49,377 nt of DNA from Hyphococcus sp. (GTDB lineage: Bacteria; Pseudomonadota; Alphaproteobacteria; Caulobacterales; Parvularculaceae): contig JAJFGC010000256.1 of the NCBI GenBank assembly GCA_021776345.1, positions 1 to 49,377 on the forward strand, read 5' to 3'. The translations under genes were made by a program, and so were the position numbers. Below the pieces are notes generated by a model. The model worked only from the letters and a program-made list of their open reading frames with translations, did no database searches and was not told where the DNA came from. Shown one piece after another: positions 1-9,266 of the stretch; positions within the stretch are counted from its first letter, which is position 1, and each line of letters opens with the position of its first letter.

Positions 1-1
1 C

Positions 2-760
2 ACCCATGTCGCCGGCAAGATTGATCCGACTGCGGATTTTGAGGTCGTTGAAACGGAGCTGATGCTCGCTGATCTCGAAAGCCTCGAAAAGCGCCGCGCC
101 AATCTTGAGAAAAAAGCCAAGGGCCAGGACAAAGAAGCCAAGGCCGCGATTGTCTTGGTCGATAAAGCCCTCGAGGCGTTGCATGAAGGGCGCCCGGCCC
201 GCACGGTCGAGATTGACGATGACAGCAAAAAAGCCTGGGCCGGCCTTCAGCTTTTAACGTCGAAACCGGTTCTTTTTGTCGCCAATGTTGACGAAGGTTC
301 TGCCGCTGACGGTAATGAGCATTCCCGCGCGGTTGAACAAAACGCCGCCGGAGAAGATGCGGCGACTGTTGTCATCTCAGCAAAGATCGAATCCGAGCTC
401 GCGCAGCTCGCCGATGACGAGCAGGCGGAATATCTCGAATCGCTGGGCCTGAAAGAACCAGGGCTTAACCGCCTTATTCGCACCGGCTATGATCTGCTTG
501 ACCTTCAAACCTATTTTACCGCCGGGCCCAAAGAAGCGCGCGCCTGGACCGTAAAACGCGGCGCGACGGCACCGCAAGCCGCAGGCGTCATCCACACGGA
601 TTTTGAGCAGGGCTTTATTCGAGCGGAAACGATATCGTATGAGGATTACACGTCGCTTGGCGGCGAACAGGGCGCAAAAGAAGCCGGAAAGATGCGGCTT
701 GAGGGAAAAGAATACATCGTCAAAGACGGCGATGTCATGCATTTCCGCTTCAATAACTAG
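2..760 (+). CDS. ychF: YchF/OLA1-family ATPase, C-terminal part (5' end outside window)
   Basis: The gene enters the window already open. From base 2 it reads HVAGKIDPTADFEVVETEL, which fits the segment of YchF after the G domain, and 252 residues are visible of a family usually near 363. The visible part starts in the coiled-coil helical region rich in Lys and Glu (DLESLEKRRANLEKKAKG). It then covers the end of the nucleotide-binding core and finishes with the TGS-like domain (DLLDLQTYFTAGPKEARAW onward). YchF is a ribosome-associated P-loop NTPase that prefers ATP to GTP and is linked to stress and redox responses. The P-loop lies to the left and cannot be checked. It ends TTCAATAACTAG. The next gene converges on it. 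Confidence 0.93.
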   Translation, partial: THVAGKIDPTADFEVVETELMLADLESLEKRRANLEKKAKGQDKEAKAAIVLVDKALEALHEGRPARTVEIDDDSKKAWAGLQLLTSKPVLFVANVDEGSAADGNEHSRAVEQNAAGEDAATVVISAKIESELAQLADDEQAEYLESLGLKEPGLNRLIRTGYDLLDLQTYFTAGPKEARAWTVKRGATAPQAAGVIHTDFEQGFIRAETISYEDYTSLGGEQGAKEAGKMRLEGKEYIVKDGDVMHFRFNN

Positions 761-813
761 GGCTCGCTGTAGCGATCTAGCCGATTAAAAAGATGATTAT
801 ATCGCTGCAATTT

Positions 814-1692
814 TTAATGTTGCTGCAGGAACCGCCCAGCAATGACGGAGAGTTTCTCGCACATTTTGGGATCACGTGACGCCGGCGACGTGATCACCGC
901 GTAATCAAGGCAGGTCTCGATCCCGAGTGGCGAGGGCGAGCGTTCAGCGCCGAGTTGGCGCGCCAGCTCCGCCACCAGGCGTGCGCCATTCGCCGTGTTT
1001 TGGCGCATGATCTCGAGGACTTTTGAGACCTCGACCGGCCCTTCATTTTGACGCCAGCAATCATAATCGGTCACCATCGCGACTGTCGCGTAAGGAATTT
1101 CCGCCTCGCGAGCGAGCTTGGCTTCCGGCATATTGGTCATGCCGATGACATCACAGCCCCACGAACGATAAAGATTTGACTCTGCAAGCGATGAAAATTG
1201 CGGCCCCTCCATCGCGAGATAGGTTCCGCCTCGGACATTGGGAATTTCAAGCGTTTTACACGCCGCCGCCGCTGCGTCGCCCAACGCAGAACATACCGGC
1301 TGAGCCATTGAAACATGTGCAACAAAGCCCGGTCCGAAGAAAGACTTATCGCGGTTCGTCGTTCGATCGATAAACTGGTCGATAATGACGAATGTGCCCG
1401 GTGACAAGTCTTCTCGAAACGATCCGCAGGCGGACAGGGAAAGAAGATCAGTAACCCCTGCACTCTTTAACGCGTGGATATTCGCACGGTAGTTTACATC
1501 AGAAGGTGGGATGCGGTGCCCCTCGCCATGGCGCGCCAAAAACACGACATCAACGCCGTCAAGACGACCGCGCACAAGCTGGTCAGACGGCTCACCCCAG
1601 GGCGTATCAACGCTCAACCGTTCTGCGCCGTCCAGCGCGTCCATCTGATAGACACCCGAGCCGCCGATGATGCCGAGTATTCTTTTCGTCAT
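814..1692 (-). CDS. mtnP: S-methyl-5'-thioadenosine phosphorylase
   Basis: This 292-residue phosphorylase cleaves methylthioadenosine with phosphate to adenine and methylthioribose-1-phosphate (methionine salvage, polyamine by-product recycling). The visible motifs are phosphate-binding GGSGVY (residues 10-15), RHGEGHRIPPSDVNYRAN (54-71), SACGSFRED (87-95), MEGPQFSSLAES (161-172) and GMTNMPEAKLAREAEIPYA (184-202) followed by VTDYDCW. The TDYDCW ending favours MTA phosphorylase over a purine nucleoside phosphorylase. I chose the ATG at 1692 because GGAG lies about 10 bases upstream and the protein then starts MTKRILGIIGG. An ATG-less extension to 1740 exists but overlaps the upstream gene. It is the last gene of the leftward petABC transcript, 8 bases after the hydrolase stop. 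Following petABC with mtnP is familiar in alphaproteobacteria. Confidence 0.93.
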   Translation of the reverse strand: MTKRILGIIGGSGVYQMDALDGAERLSVDTPWGEPSDQLVRGRLDGVDVVFLARHGEGHRIPPSDVNYRANIHALKSAGVTDLLSLSACGSFREDLSPGTFVIIDQFIDRTTNRDKSFFGPGFVAHVSMAQPVCSALGDAAAAACKTLEIPNVRGGTYLAMEGPQFSSLAESNLYRSWGCDVIGMTNMPEAKLAREAEIPYATVAMVTDYDCWRQNEGPVEVSKVLEIMRQNTANGARLVAELARQLGAERSPSPLGIETCLDYAVITSPASRDPKMCEKLSVIAGRFLQQH

Positions 1693-1700
1693 TGACCCGT

Positions 1701-2348
1701 TTACTCCGTTATTGGTGTTGGTTGTTCGCGCAACGCGCAACCCTTTTTTACCTGCGCGTTATTGAGCAGCATCTTCGCCTGGCTTTTTTTGTAACTACCA
1801 AAATTATGACCGACATCTTGCAGAATTCTACTAAATACTTTGACGCCGGCTTTGCGAAAGCGTCGCATATCATTGCGATGCTCGCGGACAAAATTTGTGT
1901 CCCGCGACCCAGTATAAATCTGCACGCAAATCTCGTTCAGCTTTGTGATGTCAGCGTCCTCATCCCAAAGAACACCCGGATAGGCGACCGCCACGCTCGC
2001 GACATCAGGTCTCACTGCAGCCAACCGCAAGACCGTCATGCCGCCAGAGCTGGCGCCCATCAAAATTGTATTCTCAGGGGAAACACCAAGCTCGGCTTGC
2101 ATCTGCTCGACAAAATCCGCAGCCCTTGTTCCTGCATTTTGGCGCATCAGCGCCCGCTCTTCATTAAAAGGAACGATAAAAATATACTCGCGTTCAATGG
2201 CGAGCGATGCAAGCTCTGAATTGATCAGCGCGTGGGCGTTGTCGCGTCGCTGGGCGGCGACCGGAAAATTGATGATCAATTTGGGATCGGAAATATCTTC
2301 GGGCGGCGGTGTGGCGAGAAAGAAAGCCTGGGTTCCGTATTCCGCCAA
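1701..2348 (-). CDS. secreted alpha/beta hydrolase (5' end unclear, possible frameshift)
   Basis: The protein has an alpha/beta hydrolase fold. The nucleophile elbow GASSGG (Ser100 counted from the TTG at 2348), a candidate acid at SRD150, and a C-terminal VGHNFG with His181 could form the triad. It looks most like small esterases or PHB-depolymerase-like (LpqC/Dlh) hydrolases, and the substrate is unknown. The start is a problem. The open frame continues upstream of 2348 and encodes a good signal peptide (RRLCGGVFYSLTLLLFLL then NAHAQG), but it contains no ATG, GTG or TTG before its upstream stop at 2538-2540. An ATG at 2462-2464, 17 bases after the petC stop, is off by one frame. The full gene is therefore probably about 2464 to 1701 with a one-base lesion, or it uses a rare start codon. 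The stated coordinates cover only the undisputed part. Confidence 0.7.
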   Translation of the reverse strand: MAEYGTQAFFLATPPPEDISDPKLIINFPVAAQRRDNAHALINSELASLAIEREYIFIVPFNEERALMRQNAGTRAADFVEQMQAELGVSPENTILMGASSGGMTVLRLAAVRPDVASVAVAYPGVLWDEDADITKLNEICVQIYTGSRDTNFVREHRNDMRRFRKAGVKVFSRILQDVGHNFGSYKKSQAKMLLNNAQVKKGCALREQPTPITE

Positions 2349-2481
2349 CGGGCGCTCAAGCTCATAGAAGGCGCCTTGTGCATGCGCATTTGTGTGCAGC
2401 AGAAATAGAAGTGTTAAAGAATAAAAGACACCGCCGCAAAGCCGCCGCCAGAGCCAGGCGGCATTAGCTTCGCGATATGGT

Positions 2482-3405
2482 TTAGTGCTGGTCAGACCAG
2501 ACCTTGCGATAGGACCAATAAAGGATGCCCGCGAGGATCAAGAGGTAGATGATCGACATCAGGCCAAGCGCTTTGCGCGCTTCCATTTTCGGTTCGGCCG
2601 CCCACATCAAAAACTCGGTAACATCGGCCGCATATTGTTCAACCGTTTGCGGAGAGCCGTCGGTATATTCGATAATCCCGTCTGCGAGCGGCGGCGCCAT
2701 TGCCAGTACACCGCCAAGCGGCACATCGACGCCATCAATCGGATGACCTTCTTCGTCCACATATTGGGCTTTAAGCGATTGTGACAAGTCGCCATGGAAA
2801 TAAGGATTGTAATATTGCCCTGGCGCAATCTCAATCGTCTCGGGCGTTTCGCCATAGCCGGTCAACAGGCTGTAAACATAATCAGGCCCGTGGTGGCGGG
2901 CTTTGGTGATCAAAGACAAATCCGGCGGCAACGCATTGTTGTTTGCAAGACGGGCAAATTGCTCGTTCGGATAAGGGCTCGGAATACGGTCAGCCGGCAG
3001 CGCCGCCCGCTGGTACATATCACCGCTATCGTCCGGGCCGTCTGTGACCTGAAACTTGTAATTGGCGGCAATCGCTTTCACGACCGGGTTCTCATTCGGG
3101 TTTGCGCAATCAACCGTGTCCGCAACGCCGGTCGGGCAGCGATCTAAATGAAACGGGCCGCCGGTCTGACCGAGATTGCGAAAATAGACAAGCTCCACCC
3201 CGTGGCAGCTTGAGCAGACAGTTTCATAAACCTGGAAACCACGCTGAAGCGCATCATTGTCATAAGTCCCGAACGGACCAGCAAAATGCCAATGGTGATG
3301 CTCGACCTTTTTGGCCTTACCGCCGGCTGCATCGGCGCCAGTGACGCCGACCAATCCGGCGAGCGCGGCGAAAATGAGGGTGCGGGTGATCGTGATCGAT
3401 TTCAT
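2482..3405 (-). CDS. petC: cytochrome c1 of the bc1 complex
   Basis: This is the haem c subunit of ubiquinol-cytochrome c reductase, which passes electrons from the Rieske centre to soluble or membrane cytochrome c at the periplasmic face. The 307 residues begin with a signal peptide (MKSITITRTLIFAALAGLVG). The haem attachment site is C64-SS-C67-H68, and a distal Met ligand lies in GGVLAMAPPLADG. A single C-terminal anchor (LMSIIYLLILAGILYWSY) ends in a basic tail. The start at 3405 is favoured by AGGGAAAGAG just upstream and by the signal peptide beginning there; an upstream extension adds only Arg-rich sequence. It follows petB by 10 bases. Length and layout are normal for an alphaproteobacterial c1 encoded as a separate gene. 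Confidence 0.96.
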   Translation of the reverse strand: MKSITITRTLIFAALAGLVGVTGADAAGGKAKKVEHHHWHFAGPFGTYDNDALQRGFQVYETVCSSCHGVELVYFRNLGQTGGPFHLDRCPTGVADTVDCANPNENPVVKAIAANYKFQVTDGPDDSGDMYQRAALPADRIPSPYPNEQFARLANNNALPPDLSLITKARHHGPDYVYSLLTGYGETPETIEIAPGQYYNPYFHGDLSQSLKAQYVDEEGHPIDGVDVPLGGVLAMAPPLADGIIEYTDGSPQTVEQYAADVTEFLMWAAEPKMEARKALGLMSIIYLLILAGILYWSYRKVWSDQH

Positions 3406-3415
3406 GTCTCTTTCC

Positions 3416-4702
3416 CTATTCCGCTGGCGCCGGCGCGACATGGTCAGGCGCGGCGGTATTGGGTGATTTCAAAACAGACTCAGCAATGGACCGAGGCAAT
3501 TGCTTGGGTGTTTCCATCAGCCCGAGCAATGGCAAGATGATCAGGAAGAACCCAAAATAATAGGCGGTGAAAATCTGCGCCCACATGACATAGATGCCTT
3601 CCGCCGGTTTGCCGCCGAGCCAGCCAAGCGCAAGACAGGCAACCACGAAGATGATAAACCACATCCGGGCGACCGGGCGAAAGCGCATGGAGCGCACTTT
3701 CGACGTGTCGAGCCAAGGCAACACAAACAAGACCAGGATTGACGAGAACATGGCGATGACGCCGCCGAGTTTCGACGAGATCGGCCCTATGTCAAACGTG
3801 ATCGCGCGCAAGATCGCGTAGAACGGCAGGAAGTACCATTCGGGCACAATTGAGGCCGGCGTCGAGAGCGGGTTTGCTTCGATATAATTGTCCGGGTGGC
3901 CAAGGCCATTCGGGTTAAAGAACACGAACGCCGCAAACAGGATAAAGAAGACGACGATCGCGAAGCCGTCTTTCACCGTGTAATAAGGGTGGAACGGCAC
4001 CGTGTCTTTTTTGATGTCTTTTACTTCAACGCCGCTCGGATTGTTGTTGCCGCTGGTGTGGAAACCCCAAATATGAATGGCAACGACGCCGAAGATTGCA
4101 AACGGCAAGAGATAGTGCAGCGAGTAAAACCGGTTGAGTGTCGGGTTATCGACCGAGAAACCGCCCCAGAGCAGCGTGCGAATATCGTCGCCGATAAGCG
4201 GGATCGCGGAGAACAGGTTCGTAATAACTGTTGCGCCCCAATAAGACATTTGTCCCCATGGCAGCACATAGCCCATAAACGCTGTCGCCATCATCAACAG
4301 GAAGATGACAACGCCAAGGATCCACACGACTTCTCGCGGTTCTTTGTATGAGCCGTAATATAGACCGCGGAACATATGAATATAGACGGCAATAAAGAAC
4401 ATTGAAGCGCCATTGGTATGAACATAGCGCATCAGCCAGCCATAATTAACATCCCGCATAATGTGTTCGACGCTGGCAAACGCCATATCAACATGAGGCG
4501 TGTAGTGCATCGCCAACACGACCCCGGTGATGATCTGAATGACGAGGCAAACCGTCAAAATGCCGCCAAACGTCCACCAATAATTGAGATTCTTCGGCGT
4601 CGGGAAATCCATGAAATCCGAGCCCATGCGGACAATTGGCAGACGCCGGTCTAGCCATTTTTCAAAACCGCTGCCCGGGTTGTATGTAGACGGATGGCTC
4701 AT
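3416..4702 (-). CDS. petB: cytochrome b of the bc1 complex
   Basis: This is the 428-residue membrane subunit that carries the two b haems and both quinone sites. The four haem ligands are visible as two pairs with the usual spacing: H95 and H109 on one helix, H196 and H210 on another. The Qo-site PEWY motif is present ([16 protein letters not shown]). About eight hydrophobic helices can be traced, and the whole protein is fused as in mitochondria rather than split into b6 and subunit IV. The start is supported by AAGGGAG seven bases before the ATG. It lies between petA (12-base gap) and petC (10-base gap), so the three subunits are certainly co-transcribed. Confidence 0.97.
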   Translation of the reverse strand: MSHPSTYNPGSGFEKWLDRRLPIVRMGSDFMDFPTPKNLNYWWTFGGILTVCLVIQIITGVVLAMHYTPHVDMAFASVEHIMRDVNYGWLMRYVHTNGASMFFIAVYIHMFRGLYYGSYKEPREVVWILGVVIFLLMMATAFMGYVLPWGQMSYWGATVITNLFSAIPLIGDDIRTLLWGGFSVDNPTLNRFYSLHYLLPFAIFGVVAIHIWGFHTSGNNNPSGVEVKDIKKDTVPFHPYYTVKDGFAIVVFFILFAAFVFFNPNGLGHPDNYIEANPLSTPASIVPEWYFLPFYAILRAITFDIGPISSKLGGVIAMFSSILVLFVLPWLDTSKVRSMRFRPVARMWFIIFVVACLALGWLGGKPAEGIYVMWAQIFTAYYFGFFLIILPLLGLMETPKQLPRSIAESVLKSPNTAAPDHVAPAPAE

Positions 4703-4714
4703 GCTTGCGCTCCC

Positions 4715-5311
4715 TTACCCGATTTTCACGAGTGAATCGGAAAGAAACTCATAAGGCGGCACCAGGAGATTCTCCGGCGCCGGGCCTTTCCGGATCCGGC
4801 CCGACGTGTCGTAATGCGAACCGTGGCATGGGCAGAACCAGCCATTATAATCGCCGCGATTTTCACCTGACGCCGTGCCCAGCGGGATGCAGCCGAGATG
4901 GGTGCAGACGCCGACGAGGACGAGCCATTCAGGCCGCGCCTCACCATTCGCCGGCGTCACGCGGGCATCATCGGTTGCGTCAATCGAGCCTGCCAAATTT
5001 TCGTTGCGTGCAGCGCTGTCTTTCAGCGCGCCAAGCGGCGTTGCGTTCGCTTCTTCGATCTCTGCGGCTGTGCGGTGACGGATGAAGACCGGCTTGCCTT
5101 GCCACATCACCTTGATCGCCTGACCGACGCTAATGCTGGAAAGGTCTATTTCTTTTGTGGAAAGCGCCAGCACGGATGCGTCCGGGTTCATCTGGCTGAC
5201 CAATGGCCAAACCACCGCGCCTGCGCCGGCGACAGCGGTTACCGCGCCAAATATGTGAATAAAGTCGCGGCGGGTTGGTTCGCCGTCTTCTTGAATGTCG
5301 CTCGTCGTCAT
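4715..5311 (-). CDS. petA: Rieske iron-sulfur subunit of the bc1 complex
   Basis: This 198-residue 2Fe-2S protein oxidises ubiquinol at the Qo site. A twin-arginine-type N-terminus (TRRDFIHIFGAVTAVAG) also serves as the membrane anchor, so it should be exported by Tat and stay tethered. The cluster ligands are in C136-T-H138-LG-C141 and C160-P-C162-H163-G, the standard Rieske boxes, with the disulphide cysteines C141 and C162 present. It is the first gene of the leftward petABC, hydrolase, mtnP transcript. A 135-base gap separates it from divergent trmL, and the promoter should lie there, but I see no convincing consensus. Confidence 0.96.
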   Translation of the reverse strand: MTTSDIQEDGEPTRRDFIHIFGAVTAVAGAGAVVWPLVSQMNPDASVLALSTKEIDLSSISVGQAIKVMWQGKPVFIRHRTAAEIEEANATPLGALKDSAARNENLAGSIDATDDARVTPANGEARPEWLVLVGVCTHLGCIPLGTASGENRGDYNGWFCPCHGSHYDTSGRIRKGPAPENLLVPPYEFLSDSLVKIG

Positions 5312-5446
5312 GGGATGTCGCCCTTACCGGATGCGCCCGCGGAAGTAGAATCGCGGGGCGGTGTTTTGCATGCCCTATGTACAAAGTCTAGGCGAGGACG
5401 CGATGCGGCGCCTCGTCGCGAGCGGCAATGAGACAGGGGCCGAAAC

Positions 5447-5917
5447 ATGTGCAAAAACAGCCCCATGCGCCTTGCTCTTTTCCAGCCGGATATCCCTCAG
5501 AACGTCGGGGCGGCGATTCGCGCCGCCGCGTGCTTTGGCGCGGGGCTGGATATCATCGAGCCTTGCGGCTTTCCCCTTGATTCCCGCGAAATCAAACGGG
5601 TCGCCATGGATTATGGCGCCCTCGTCCAGCCGATCGCGCACCGGAGCTGGGCCGCCTTTCGCCAGACCACCACCGATAGCCGGCTGATCCTGCTGACGAC
5701 AAAGGCGGAAAAGTCGATCTGGGATTTTGATTTCAGGGAAGACGACACCCTCCTGATGGGCCGCGAAAGCGCTGGGGCGCCCGACGAGGTGCACGATGCC
5801 GCAACTGCGAGATTGTTAATCCCGCTGGCGCCCGGCGCCCGCTCGCTCAATATTCATGTCGCGGCCGCCGTGGCGCTAGCAGAGGCAAGGCGTCAGGTTG
5901 GGTGGGGAGACGACTAG
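5447..5917 (+). CDS. trmL: tRNA (cytidine/uridine-34-2'-O)-methyltransferase, SPOUT family
   Basis: This SPOUT-fold enzyme methylates the 2'-OH of the wobble base in tRNA-Leu with S-adenosylmethionine. The N-terminus LALFQPDIPQNVGAAIR matches the TrmL start pattern. The C-terminal knot that binds SAM is seen in LLMGRESAGAPDEV, IPLAPGARSLNIHVAAA and ALAEARRQ. The length of about 156 residues is normal for the family. Two starts are possible. ATG 5447 has AGGGG about 8 bases upstream. ATG 5465 gives the more usual family N-terminus but lacks a clear ribosome site. Divergence from petA and hemF nearby is a familiar alphaproteobacterial arrangement. Its stop overlaps the stop of the convergent gene by three bases. 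Confidence 0.9.
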   Translation: MCKNSPMRLALFQPDIPQNVGAAIRAAACFGAGLDIIEPCGFPLDSREIKRVAMDYGALVQPIAHRSWAAFRQTTTDSRLILLTTKAEKSIWDFDFREDDTLLMGRESAGAPDEVHDAATARLLIPLAPGARSLNIHVAAAVALAEARRQVGWGDD

Positions 5918-6804
5918 AGGGCACTCGCAAAGATATGCCTGCCAACAATGACGGGGTGCTCTTGAGCTAAAACACTTGCAAAAAGTTTCAACGTTGCTTC
6001 GCAACCAAGAGTGGCATCCTCAAGAGTGACTGCAAGTGTTTGGCCATTGATAAGTCCGATTTTATCCATCCCCACAAAATCAATCATCGCCGCGCTCGCA
6101 TTTTCGAGCTCTGATGTTGCGATTGCAATATCATAGGAAGGGATATCATCATCTGCATTTTTGACTAATTGTGCATTTTCCAGCTGCTGACGATCGAATG
6201 TTTCTGCTCCAATTTTTTCGCGCAGAGAATCAAGAGTACGTAAATGATTCAATGCCGCTGGATTGTAATTCATGTCGTAACAAAAACGTGGATCACGTTC
6301 TAAGAGGTCGCGTGTAATGTCTATATTTGTTTCAAGAAACACTAACAAATCAGCATCTTTGGCACGCACGACATAATGCAGAAATCGCTTTTGGATAAGC
6401 GCGTGGCTCGCCGAAAACACAAGCATGTTTGCCGCCACCGGGGTGGATGCTTTTTGCAAAGCGCTGCGCATTTCATTTTTTAGGTCATCGGCGAGCCTTG
6501 GCTCGCGTTCCAATATTGCTGCGAGGGTTGGCAGGCTTTTCAGCTCAGCCAGCATCACCTCATATTGTTGATCAAATGCCTGTTCGTTATCTGATTTCTG
6601 CAGATGCTTTCCGATATAAGGAGATAGTACAGGCTGGGCAAAATTGATGCCGATAACGACAAACAAAACGGTAAGGGAGATTGATGCTGTTTGAGCAAAG
6701 CGAGTGTTTTTAAAAGGCGTCGCCAACAGGCCGCCAATTAAAGCGCCGAGGCCGCCACCTATAGCACCATAGATTGCGGCAGAGCCGATTTGTTCCCACA
6801 TCAT
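5914..6804 (-). CDS. membrane protein of unknown function
   Basis: I do not recognise this 297-residue protein. It starts with a Gly-rich hydrophobic segment (IYGAIGGGLGALIGGLLA, about residues 9-26) of glycine-zipper character. After a short basic loop comes a second membrane segment (ISLTVLFVVIGINFA). The rest is a soluble, mostly helical, acidic domain of about 220 residues with no motif I can name. Two adjacent ATGs (6804 and 6801) are possible starts. GGGG just upstream fits the second slightly better; the longer frame to 6855 lacks support. Neither neighbour suggests a role: trmL converges on it with overlapping stops, and a VOC gene diverges from it. Confidence 0.72.
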   Translation of the reverse strand: MMWEQIGSAAIYGAIGGGLGALIGGLLATPFKNTRFAQTASISLTVLFVVIGINFAQPVLSPYIGKHLQKSDNEQAFDQQYEVMLAELKSLPTLAAILEREPRLADDLKNEMRSALQKASTPVAANMLVFSASHALIQKRFLHYVVRAKDADLLVFLETNIDITRDLLERDPRFCYDMNYNPAALNHLRTLDSLREKIGAETFDRQQLENAQLVKNADDDIPSYDIAIATSELENASAAMIDFVGMDKIGLINGQTLAVTLEDATLGCEATLKLFASVLAQEHPVIVGRHIFASAL

Positions 6805-7005
6805 AGCCCCGCTATTTTTGTACTTGACTGTGTTTCTCTGAAAAGAACGGTACACTACTGAAAGAAAATGACAACTCTGCTTTAAAACAAGTCATGCCAA
6901 TAGAAGTCTTCAAAAATTTTAGCCGTAACTATTTGACAACACGCAATTCGTTTCCAATCCGTACAAATCGAGACGCGGCCGGTTTTTCGTTGTAGAAAAA
7001 CCGAA

Positions 7006-7398
7006 ATGAAACAATCCATCATTCACCTTGCCCTTGTCGTTCGCGACTATGACGAAGCGATCGCATTCTACACAAAGACGCTGAATTTCACGCTTGTCGA
7101 AGACACCTATCAGCCCGAGCAGGACAAGCGCTGGGTTGTTGTGGCGCCGCCGGGATCAACCGGAACCAACCTTCTCCTTGCAAAAGCCGCCAAGCCTGAG
7201 CAGGAGCCATTCATCGGCAATCAGGCGGGCGGGCGCGTTTTTCTTTTTTTAAACACCGATGATTTTTGGCGCGATTATAATCAGATGGTTGAGCGCGGCG
7301 TGACGATTGTTCGCGAGCCGCAGGAACAAGACTATGGTACCGTCGCCGTCTTCGAAGATCTTTACGGCAATCGCTGGGATCTGTTGCAGTTGACGTAA
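7006..7398 (+). CDS. VOC-superfamily (glyoxalase/dioxygenase fold) protein
   Basis: This 130-residue protein has the two beta-alpha-beta-beta-beta modules of the vicinal oxygen chelate fold. Module one starts IIHLALVVRDYDEAIAFY, with a His in the usual first metal position. Module two ends GTVAVFEDLYGNRWDLLQL, with an acidic residue where the last metal ligand normally falls. It is a single-copy domain typical of stand-alone glyoxalase/bleomycin-resistance-like proteins that act as homodimers. The substrate cannot be read from sequence. It is followed after 31 bases by hemF on the same strand, so the two may be co-transcribed. Confidence 0.82.
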   Translation: MKQSIIHLALVVRDYDEAIAFYTKTLNFTLVEDTYQPEQDKRWVVVAPPGSTGTNLLLAKAAKPEQEPFIGNQAGGRVFLFLNTDDFWRDYNQMVERGVTIVREPQEQDYGTVAVFEDLYGNRWDLLQLT

Positions 7399-7429
7399 TT
7401 CATTCGCTATCATTCTCGGAGAATAATTG

Positions 7430-8317
7430 GTGAGCGACGACGACCACAAACAAACCGCCAAAGTCTGGTTCGAAAAACTTCGCGACCAAATCTGCGCCGC
7501 GTTTGAAACGCTGGAGACGCAAGCTGGCGACCTTTACGCCGATATGCCTGCGGGGAAATTCGAGCGTAGCCCATGGAACCGGGGCGACGGCGGCGTCGAC
7601 CAAAGCAATCTTGATCAAGGGGGCGGCGTCATGTCGATGCTCCATGGCCGCGTCTTTGAAAAAGCCGGCATCCACGCATCGACCGTTTATGGTGAGTTCT
7701 CAGAGGAGTTCCGCAAACAGATTCCGGGCGCCGAGGATGATCCCCGTTTCTGGGCGTCGGGCATTTCGCTGATCGCGCATCCACGCAACCCTCATGCGCC
7801 CGCCGCGCATATGAACACGCGCATGCTGGTCACCACCAAAAGCTGGTTCGGCGGCGGCGGTGATCTAAACCCGATGCACCCTGCCTATCGCGACCCATCC
7901 CACGAGGACGCCGTCGCCTTCCGCGCCGCAATGCAAGTCGCCTGCGATGCACATGACGCAACGTATTTCCCGAAATACAAAAAATGGTGTGACGATTATT
8001 TTTTCCTGCCCCACCGCAACGAACATCGCGGCGTTGGCGGGATATTTTACGACCGCCTCAACACTGGCGATTGGGACGCAGACTTTGCCTTCACTCAGGA
8101 CGTCGGCAAAGCGTTTCTGGACATCTATCCGAAACTGGTTGGCAACCGCATGGACCAACCGTGGACGGCGGATGACAAGGAAAAACAATTGATCCAGCGC
8201 GGCCGCTATGCGGAGTTCAACCTCCTCTATGATCGCGGCACAACCTTCGGTCTAAAAACCGGCGGCAATGTGGACTCGATCCTGTCGTCCCTGCCGCCGG
8301 AAGCGAAGTGGCCTTAG
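7430..8317 (+). CDS. hemF: oxygen-dependent coproporphyrinogen III oxidase
   Basis: HemF uses O2 to convert coproporphyrinogen III to protoporphyrinogen IX in haem synthesis. Family blocks are clear over the whole 295 residues: the [20 protein letters not shown]-like N-terminal loop, [32 protein letters not shown], a C-terminal [19 protein letters not shown], and the end [13 protein letters not shown]. The start is taken as GTG 7430 because GGAG lies 8 bases upstream; a TTG directly before it at 7427 is in the same frame and cannot be fully excluded. An aerobic haem enzyme fits the neighbouring bc1 operon. The stop overlaps the convergent lipoprotein gene by three bases. Confidence 0.96.
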   Translation: MSDDDHKQTAKVWFEKLRDQICAAFETLETQAGDLYADMPAGKFERSPWNRGDGGVDQSNLDQGGGVMSMLHGRVFEKAGIHASTVYGEFSEEFRKQIPGAEDDPRFWASGISLIAHPRNPHAPAAHMNTRMLVTTKSWFGGGGDLNPMHPAYRDPSHEDAVAFRAAMQVACDAHDATYFPKYKKWCDDYFFLPHRNEHRGVGGIFYDRLNTGDWDADFAFTQDVGKAFLDIYPKLVGNRMDQPWTADDKEKQLIQRGRYAEFNLLYDRGTTFGLKTGGNVDSILSSLPPEAKWP

Positions 8318-9204
8318 TTGGGGCTATTAAATTTAGCCGGCAATGCTTTCATATGCTCCAGCGAGTGCTGGATGACGACTTGGGCGCCGGTTTCTGCCGC
8401 CAGTGCTTCAAACCGGTCCATGGATCGCAGGGTTTGTTCCTTGTCCGTATTAAAGGTTGGTTGAATGCGTTTCTCACGAGACTCAATCAGGTGATACAGA
8501 TCGCCGGTTAGAAGAACGGTTTTGTCGTCGCTGAAGGTCAGCTGCAATGATGTATGCCCCGGCGTATGGCCGGGCATGGCAAGAATCATGACCGAGCCAT
8601 CGCCAAAGACATCATAGTCGCCGTCAAACTCGATCGTTTCCGCATTTTCCAGCGGCGCGACGAGACCAAATGTTTCTTCTTCGCGCGCCTCGTCGCGGAA
8701 CATGTGCGCGCGCTCATCCTTGTCGATCAGAAAAGTCGACCCGGCAAACATGGCTGCATTCCCGACATGATCGAAATGGGAATGGGAAATCGAGAAAAAT
8801 TCAATATCGCCCGGCGCAACGCCCGCGCCTTCCAATTGGCTCGCCAGTGTCGTTGGGACCGACAAATGGAACGGTCCATTGGTCACGCCTTCCTCTTGTT
8901 CATGGAATGAATCGGGGAGCCCTGCATCCCACATCAAGTCGCCCTCGGGGTGACGAATGAGGAAGCACATATCCGCCGCCTTGTTCTCGCGGCCTTCATA
9001 TTCGCCATTGCTGGAAAACAGCGCCAGATCGAGCATGCCGATACGGCCGCAATCAAAAGCATGGACCTTCAAATCAGCGGCTTTGCCTGCCGCCGCCGCA
9101 TTGTCTGTTGGTGCGCTGTCGTCCTCGATCACCGGTTTTGTCCCATTCTCGGCAGGCGTACAGGCGGCGGCAAAAACAGCAATAATGGCGAGATATTTTT
9201 TCAT
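8314..9204 (-). CDS. metallo-beta-lactamase-fold lipoprotein, N-acyl-homoserine-lactonase-like
   Basis: The precursor has 296 residues. Its signal peptide ([15 protein letters not shown]) ends in a lipobox with lipidated Cys15, so the enzyme is membrane-anchored outside the cytoplasm. The binuclear zinc site is complete: H141-S-H143-F-D145-H146, H217 in [10 protein letters not shown]235 in LLTGD and H280 in IQHSLEH. The C-terminal IQHS and the overall spacing resemble the AttM/AiiA lactonase group, so a secreted or surface quorum-quenching or other lactonase role is possible but not shown. The start at 9204 is chosen because it gives the signal peptide. It lies 62 bases downstream of the YaiI-type gene on the same strand and converges on hemF. 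Confidence 0.85.
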   Translation of the reverse strand: MKKYLAIIAVFAAACTPAENGTKPVIEDDSAPTDNAAAAGKAADLKVHAFDCGRIGMLDLALFSSNGEYEGRENKAADMCFLIRHPEGDLMWDAGLPDSFHEQEEGVTNGPFHLSVPTTLASQLEGAGVAPGDIEFFSISHSHFDHVGNAAMFAGSTFLIDKDERAHMFRDEAREEETFGLVAPLENAETIEFDGDYDVFGDGSVMILAMPGHTPGHTSLQLTFSDDKTVLLTGDLYHLIESREKRIQPTFNTDKEQTLRSMDRFEALAAETGAQVVIQHSLEHMKALPAKFNSPN

Positions 9205-9266
9205 GGCAGGAAAGCCTTTCGGTCGATAATTACCTGCCGTCGGTGTGCAATCACTGGCGCCGCAGG

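Noticed and set aside
377-742. Leftward open frame of about 120 codons opposite ychF
   Set aside because: It lies fully inside the ychF coding region, has no ribosome site and Cys/Arg-rich sequence without family features; it is a shadow of the GC-biased gene.
1692-2219. Rightward open frame of 175 codons opposite the hydrolase
   Set aside because: The opposite strand encodes a clear alpha/beta hydrolase; this frame shows no domain pattern.
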